Of a stretch of DNA of 64,000 bases, positions 57,979 to 64,000 are shown one piece after another. Both the position numbers and the translations under genes were made by a program. The notes below the pieces were generated by a model, which made no database searches, was not told the DNA's origin, and saw nothing but the letters and a program-made list of their open reading frames with translations. The DNA is from Pogona vitticeps (lineage: Eukaryota; Chordata; Lepidosauria; Squamata; Agamidae): contig NC_135787.1 in NCBI RefSeq assembly GCF_051106095.1, forward strand, positions 156,558,001 through 156,622,000, written 5' to 3'. How positions within the stretch are numbered: position 1 is the first letter of the stretch; the number at the start of each line of letters is the position of its first letter.

Positions 57979-60900
57979 CTGCAAATAAAATATACAGGTA
58001 TTTATTAGGCTAATATTTAAACAGTATTTTATATACATAATTATAAAGGGAAAATATGTGTGTATGTATGAGAATTATTTAGAACCACTGGTGTTAAGTT
58101 TATGTTATATTTTATTTCATTTATAGGTGCAAGAAAAATCTCTGCTCCTACGGGCTGCTATATTTTCTAAAATTGCTATTTGCAAAATACTATCACATAG
58201 TTGCGACAACAGTGGTATTTGTATCTCTCTTGAAATAAAACATGTCACAAAATAGTGTTACAAGAGAGCAATTTTAGTCTCTATTACTTGCGTACTTTTA
58301 ATGAGCACAACTGTTATATCTGGAATTATAAAAATAAGCAGAATTGTTTATCCTGTTCTCCAAGGTTGTACATGCTTTCCATAATTCCTGGAAACCTTGC
58401 TTTTAAGCTTGTTAGTCAATTTCCTTGTTAGATATATTTAAATTATTTCATACATGCATATCCTGCCCTTTTTCAACAAACTCCAGCTCTTAACTGGGGT
58501 AATGCTTTTTTATCCCCACAATAATTTTATGAGGATAAACTAGGTGGAGAGACACAGACTGGCCACATTTTACCATGTGCCTCTTATGACTCAAGACCAA
58601 CATTCTATATAATACGTTAATCTGCCCCCTTTGGTGCTTAATGCCCTATAACTGCATTTTAATTCTTTGTGAAATGCTTTAATTATTATATTTTCAGTTT
58701 GTCAGTGAAAATTCTTTTTTAAAATCGACTTGAAAGAATAACAGATGCTCAAGGCCCTACAGTTTTTTTTGAAACACACTGCCTGATCTGCTTATAGCGG
58801 TTGTACGAAATGCCATATCACAAAATGTGGTTACAAATCCATTGCATTTCCAGACACATTTTCAAATGTAGATGTTGTCTGTCAGTATTTTATTATTGTC
58901 AATGGAACACGTATCCAGACACACATTTGGATGTCCCATGCTATTGAAGGGGAGCTGTACCTAGTTCTGTTTGAAAACTATTTATATGTATAACTGGAGT
59001 TGGATCAGAGGTTTAAGTCTGATTTTTCTTTGTTGCAGGGACTGTGTATTTTGCTTTACTAGATGATCAGAGCAGATGTGGTGGGAACATCTTTCATTTC
59101 TCTGAAAAAATGGTTGCATTATCTTACACATCTACATGAAAATCAGGGAGGGAATTCTTCATGTGTGCAACTTTGAGAGAAAATTCAAATTGACAAAGTC
59201 TGTGTCGGGGCTTAGATGTGCTGATTAGTGCATGATATAACAAGTCCAAAAGAAGCTAAAACTGAAAGGTTCATTGAGCATCACATTCAGTTACATTAAT
59301 CAGTAAGAAAAGTGATTGGCAGTTTAGGTTTCTGAAGCATCTATTCCCTCCCTTTTTTTGTTAACTTTAAACATGTGGAATAAAAAATGAATCTGTGCAC
59401 AAAAGGCAGCTTTTAGAAAGCTGGGATATATGAGACCTAAGTTAATTGTGTATACATGAATGATAAAATCAGCGTGCAGAGGCTGGAGACAAGTAACGAA
59501 GTGTAAATTTAAAAGTATATATCCAAATGATTAAAATGTCCTTGTCATAATGAATACATACCAGGATTAAGTATTGGGCAGGTACAGCCTCTGTTAGTCC
59601 ATGATTCTGGATAAAGAATCCGTTTTCCTCGGAAAATCTTTAGCTTTGTTGATTTCAATACTTTCTGGACTTTCACATTGACCTCAGCATGGGAGCCTTT
59701 ATCATGAGCCGACAAAATCTTTGCCTTCAGAACTGTGGCAAGAGGGTTTCAGAATAAAGAATGTTATCTTTCTTTTTTTAAACCAATTAAGTTATACACA
59801 GCCACAGAGTCCCAGTCCCAGGAGTGCTACAAGTGAGCTATTTTTTAAAGATAAACAAGCTGTTGTTTCAAAATAAAACAAATAAATAAAATGATCACAA
59901 TTTTCCTTAGCAATAGAGCAGCACAGAGATGTTTCTATATATTTCATTTCATGTGAACAGAACAGAACTTGATTTAGTTGAACAGAAACTGTGCCATGTC
60001 CTCTACGCATAGAGCCTGTTCAGATTTTGCCAATGACAGAGTGCAGGAAGATGCTCAGTGACCTGATTTTTAGGAATTACAGAGCACACATACAGCTTGC
60101 TCCTTCCTACTGGGGTTACTGGGAACTTCTGCTTACTCATTGTTTTAAATGTCTGCACAAAACTACACAATGAAACAATGTCACCACATCCCATTATAGA
60201 TTTAAAGTGCTTATATTTTGACAACGAAAACTAATTTGGCTGTTCAAAAGTGTCTTGTTCCCTAGAAGCTTTGGGACGACATGATCCTAGGGTCTCCCAC
60301 CTATCCTCAAGTAATGCACGGTTGGTTTTCAAGGCCTATCAGTAGTTCTCAAAGGGAGCCTCTAATTGCCACCACAATGTAAACAGTACGATAAGTAGTT
60401 AATAATATAGAAATAAAATTTCCCCCATCTATCAAATGCCACTTTGCTTGCAGAACATATTTTACTAACAGGTCACACCCAAGTACTGGAAGAGAAAATC
60501 TGTCAGTACTATCTTCGTCTATTACAGGGGGGAAAGTTAGTTCATTAAGAAAAAAATCCAGAAGTCAATATGGTAATGTTACCAACATCCAGAATCGGCA
60601 AAGTTCCAGTTTGCCATCTATTGATTGCATACTAGGTGCATCATTTAAAATTATTTTCAGTTTAAACCTCTTTGCAGATATATGGAACTTCCATATGCAA
60701 CCAGCTGCTCATACCTAGGTTTACTCCTTGGAGATATCAACACACCACATATGATCATCCAGGAGAGCAAGCCAGCAGTCCGTGTGTGATGCTGCAGGGG
60801 GACAGGTAGGGCAGCTCCACTCCCTAGTTGTTGTATGAATGACATACAAAGCATGTTGGGGCCTTGCAGATTTTAAAAATCTGCTTTGTACATCTCCAGG

Positions 60901-63888
60901 GAACCAGAGATTCTGATCAGTGGTAGATACAATGCTGAATAACTGCTAGTTTTATGTTGTCAAAGAGCAGTCACCTTTTTTCTAATCCAATACGATTTGA
61001 TACAACCTGCCATTCCATCCCCACCCCAACTAGCACTAACTCTAATAAAATAGCTGAACCTCCTGGATGCTTTCAAAATGTTTTCTCTTTAGTAATTCTA
61101 GATTTATAGAGTTGCTTATATTTATGGTTTAATTACTGATAATTGCATCACCATATAGTTTTTGAATTATTTTTTATTATGGAGTTTGAGTATTGTAAGT
61201 TTTAATCTTGTAAACTAGACAATGTAAAGCTTGGCGTAATGGGACAGTACTGTATATCAATCAATCAATGAATCAATTGAATGAATGCATTAATGAATAA
61301 TTTAATAATCCCTTCTCTGTTTCACCTTAATAAGTGAATAGCAAACCTGAACTTCACATCCTTCCCAGAATCACCATTCCCCTACCCTACCTGCCCTTTT
61401 TTCCTTGTGATCCACCCTCAGCAACCAGCGGGGGGGGGGGGGGGAGGGGGGGAGAGAGAGAGAGAGAGATTCACACACTCTGGTAAACTGAGAATCTCAT
61501 TCACAGCTGAAAGATGCAATATTTTGGTTTATCTTAATCAAGTAGTTGCAATAGTACCTTGCACAAGCATAGAGTGCTGCTTCCATTTTTGTCAATAGTC
61601 CTGAAGCTGGCTCCAAGTCCTGAAACTGCTTACAAGTGTATATTTTGAACTCTGAAGCTCATTCTCATTAGTCTCTCCTAAACTGGGATACTGAAAGGCT
61701 TCCTGGTCTGTCTAGGCTCAGGAAAGGAAATAGCCATATTGCTTTCTTTAAGCAAGGTATTTCTCTGGAAGACCAAGGGTCTTCTACAGTACCTGAAAGG
61801 CCAGGTTAATGGGACATCAACAACATGATAAAAAACCAAGCTTCTCCTGAGGCACTTGGCTGGGAGCCCAAATAACCAAGTCCTATGGCAATTTAAAGAC
61901 TAACAAAACCTCCAAAAGCTATGCTATAACCAAGCTCAGCCTTCTACAAAGCCTGACAGCTAAGGTCTTTGAAAGCATGGAATAAGCCAGGTTTCATATA
62001 TCTCCAGCATAAAGTGATTTGTATTCATGTTTGAGGTGGCAATTAGAAAGTCCTGCCTGAAGGATTAGTAGATTTTCAGCTATTTACCATTACCCACTTG
62101 ATAATTTGACATAAAGGAGACCAGTGCAATAAAGAGTTGTATTCCTACAAGTGATCTTGAGAAGCATTTAGAAGTGCACATGAACCACATTTAATATGTG
62201 CTTTCCTCTTCATTGATAAATGCAGTTACCATCACAGGAAAATAACCCTATGGACAGTATACTCTTCTGTAGAGCTGCCAACACTGCAGTACTGACATCA
62301 CTAGCAGTGGCAGATGGCCTCTATTAAAGAGTTCCTGCTTCAATTATGGGTTACATGTGACTTCATCTCATTGCATGTAAGTCACACTTAATCTGAAATT
62401 GAAGCAGGAACTATTTAATTAGTCACATCACTCCCACTCTACCAGGAGAGCAAGACAGCAAGATACTAGCATATTTTAATTTAATTTATCTTTAAAGCTA
62501 GAATCAGAGTTTATTAGAATGCAGTATCTTACAATTATTTTCCAGGGTCAATTTTATTTGAAATCACATTGTTACTTTTCAGTATATTACACTTCCTTTG
62601 TGTGGCATCTAACTGATGCAAATTGTTTTAAAATGTTATGGAATTATATGAATACTATAAAATACTACTGCCATCGTATTATTTTGTAGCAGCGTCAAGA
62701 AATTAAAGAATATACTTTTATATTTTGCCCAAATAATTGCAACACACATGTTCTGCATTCTATTATGTCACATACCATTATTTATATAAAGAAGTACTAG
62801 GAAAATCAAGGTAACAAAACTCATAATGATTACTGATGGATATTTAATGAGATATTATCCACTGGAGAAAAATCTGTCCTTGACTTTTGCTACAGTTGCC
62901 AAATACTTCCTGGTAGAGCCCCTGTGTTTTTATCAGCTACCTGCCATAGCAGATAAAGTTCTTCATATGATTTCAGCTCCATGTCAGAAAATCATTTACC
63001 TGTTAAACTTCTGTAACAGTTAAGGCAACTGTTAAAAAAAAGGGAGACTTCCCAGAAAAGTGAGCAATTTTACCTTGTGCTGGAGTACAGAATGATAAAA
63101 ATATTTAGTAATTTCTTATAAGCAGGAAATTAGCATTCCTATGACCCCCCCAAATGTGTAATTTACATATTTAAAAAAAATCTAACTTGCCCTAGATGTC
63201 TTATTTTCTTGGAGTGAATAGGTACACCTGTCATTATCAATAACTGCAAATAGTAAACACTGAATCCACTGCTGAAGTGGAACCCATTGAACAGAATTTC
63301 AATGGTATGTCTATGGTAATTTTGTAACCTGAAGTAATTCCCCTCCCAAAGTTAAACTGTTAGTATTAAACTGGCTTAGCTATGAAAGAGGCTTTTGGCC
63401 CATTTGTTTTGATGGAGAAGCATTAATTTGTGTGATTCTGAAGTGGTACAGCACAGAGACATACAGGTTACCACTGCATTTGCTATTTGTGGGAAGTTTT
63501 GTTTTAAGCGAAACACAAGCTGAGATTGATACATTAACCCTAGAGGGTATCCATCTATGAAGCAATCTGGGAAGGGTTTCTATTGCTTTCTACCTTTCTT
63601 TTGTCCTATACATTTTTGCTAGAGTAAACATGTAAAACCTCTGCTACATACTTTGGCCTACCACTAGTGGCTTCTACATGCCTGCATTTGGGGCCTAAGT
63701 CTCCTCACACATTTCTACATTCTTCCATACACAACAGCTCTGTTGAGCATTTTCATTTATAACTGAAGTTCTCAACAGAACAAGTCCAACTGGAAATAGA
63801 TGCAATAATTTAAACTCACCATATGTGTATTTCATGCCACAGAAGACCTTGGAATGTTGTAAAACTTGGTCTTTACATTCACATTTTC
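57845..63888 (-). CDS. NTN4: Netrin-4, last three coding exons (rest beyond the window)
   Basis: Netrin-4 is a secreted basement-membrane protein that binds laminin gamma chains and limits laminin polymerisation. Exons 63888-63820, 59732-59562 and 57978-57845 join in phase into about 123 residues, from KCECKDQVLQHS to LEILKDCS and TGA at 57847-57845. This is nearly all of the C-terminal netrin-like (NTR) module. Six cysteines are present (CEC, FCG, GCTC, KDCS), as expected for NTR folds. The sequence closely follows my memory of human NTN4. The laminin-N and EGF-like parts and the promoter lie past 64,000. Human ends KRECK, so the terminal residues differ but the last Cys is kept. Confidence 0.95.
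57979..59561 (-). other. NTN4 last intron
   Basis: A diverged MIR/CR1-type repeat in reverse lies at about 58,450-58,570 (cctgccctttttcaacaaac, ccacaataattttatgagga). Nothing else was recognised. Confidence 0.5.
59562..59732 (-). CDS. NTN4: NTN4 second-last coding exon
   Basis: The acceptor is ccctcttgccacag and the donor is gtatgt. It encodes LKAKILSAHDKGSHAEVNVK, KLKIFRGKRILYPESWTNRG and CTCPILNP. This is the core NTR beta-barrel. Confidence 0.96.
61090..61305 (+). mobile_element. LINE-type 3' tail with (ATCA)n
   Basis: The sequence aatcttgtaaactagacaat then agcttggcgtaatgggacag precedes ATCA/AATG-rich simple sequence, like an L2/CR1-type tail. Diverged; no coding part seen. Confidence 0.45.
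61429..61470. repeat. Poly-G and (GA)n tract
   Basis: About 14 G, one A, 7 G, then AGAGAG repeats. Length is prone to assembly error. Confidence 0.85.
62321..62422. other. Pre-miRNA-like hairpin in NTN4 intron
   Basis: Arms agttcctgcttcaatt (62330-62345) and aattgaagcaggaact (62397-62412) pair perfectly. Inside, an 11 x 11 segment pairs at most positions with wobble, then gtgactt/aagtcac closes a 15-nt loop. The outer flanks (ctattaaag, atttaattag) also partly pair. It could equally be a small foldback MITE. No expression evidence. Confidence 0.4.
63820..63888 (-). CDS. NTN4: NTN4 third-last coding exon
   Basis: The acceptor is atttctgtag and the donor is gtgagt. It encodes KCECKDQVLQHSKVFCGMKY and TY, the first cysteines of the NTR module. 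Phases 1 in and 1 out. Confidence 0.95.
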
Positions 63889-64000
63889 CTACAGAAATAC
63901 AAAAATATCTCTCTGTTATTGCTGGCCCCAGACATTTTGCTGCCTCAGCTGGACAAGGTGCCCCAAACCATACTCTATACACAACAGCTAACTGATCCAC

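Larger units (their letters stand above)
59733..63819 (-). other. NTN4 second-last intron
   Basis: Contains a LINE-like tail (61,090-61,305), a poly-G/(GA)n tract (61,429-61,470) and a long hairpin (62,321-62,422). The remaining sequence is AT-rich with no recognised exon. Confidence 0.5.

Overview
The window looks like part of a squamate (lizard-type) chromosome. The reasons are vertebrate split genes with GT-AG introns, several fragments of RTE-BovB LINEs, and a tRNA-derived SINE whose 3' tail resembles BovB (the Sauria-SINE arrangement known from squamates). There are also many amniote-type DNA-transposon MITEs. No bacterial, viral or plasmid organisation is present. Assignments rest on reading the translated exons against remembered human protein sequences; no search was run.

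Three host genes are recognisable, in the order METAP2 - USP44 - NTN4, which is the order I recall for human 12q22. METAP2 (+) enters from the left. Its last nine coding exons lie at 1,854-13,346 and keep every metal ligand; the first two exons are outside the window. USP44 (-) converges on it tail to tail. Five coding exons at 17,757-26,402 join without a frame break into 712 codons, the human length. A non-coding first exon is proposed in the CpG island at about 33.0-33.1 kb. NTN4 (-) leaves on the right. Its last three coding exons (57,845-63,888) encode most of the C-terminal netrin-like (NTR) domain.

The rest is intron and intergenic DNA rich in transposon fossils. METAP2 intron 9 holds a 2.26-kb Tigger/pogo-like element. 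Inside it are two hAT MITEs with 8-bp target duplications and an LTR-like fossil. USP44 introns carry hAT MITEs, an L2/CR1-type LINE end, a SINE split by a hAT MITE, and an internally deleted BovB with a perfect 12-bp target duplication. The 24-kb USP44-NTN4 interval holds a long degenerate BovB, RTE-clade and L2/CR1-type LINE pieces, a Sauria-type SINE, several MITEs and a four-layer nest of insertions at 53.8-55.75 kb. About 46.3-53.7 kb looks mostly unique.

The points most worth a second look are: overlapping upstream ORFs just before the USP44 start codon; an in-phase candidate terminal exon in METAP2 intron 9; a pre-miRNA-like hairpin in an NTN4 intron; and a 115-bp inverted duplication of LINE tails at 39.6-39.86 kb. 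I found no convincing wholly new system.
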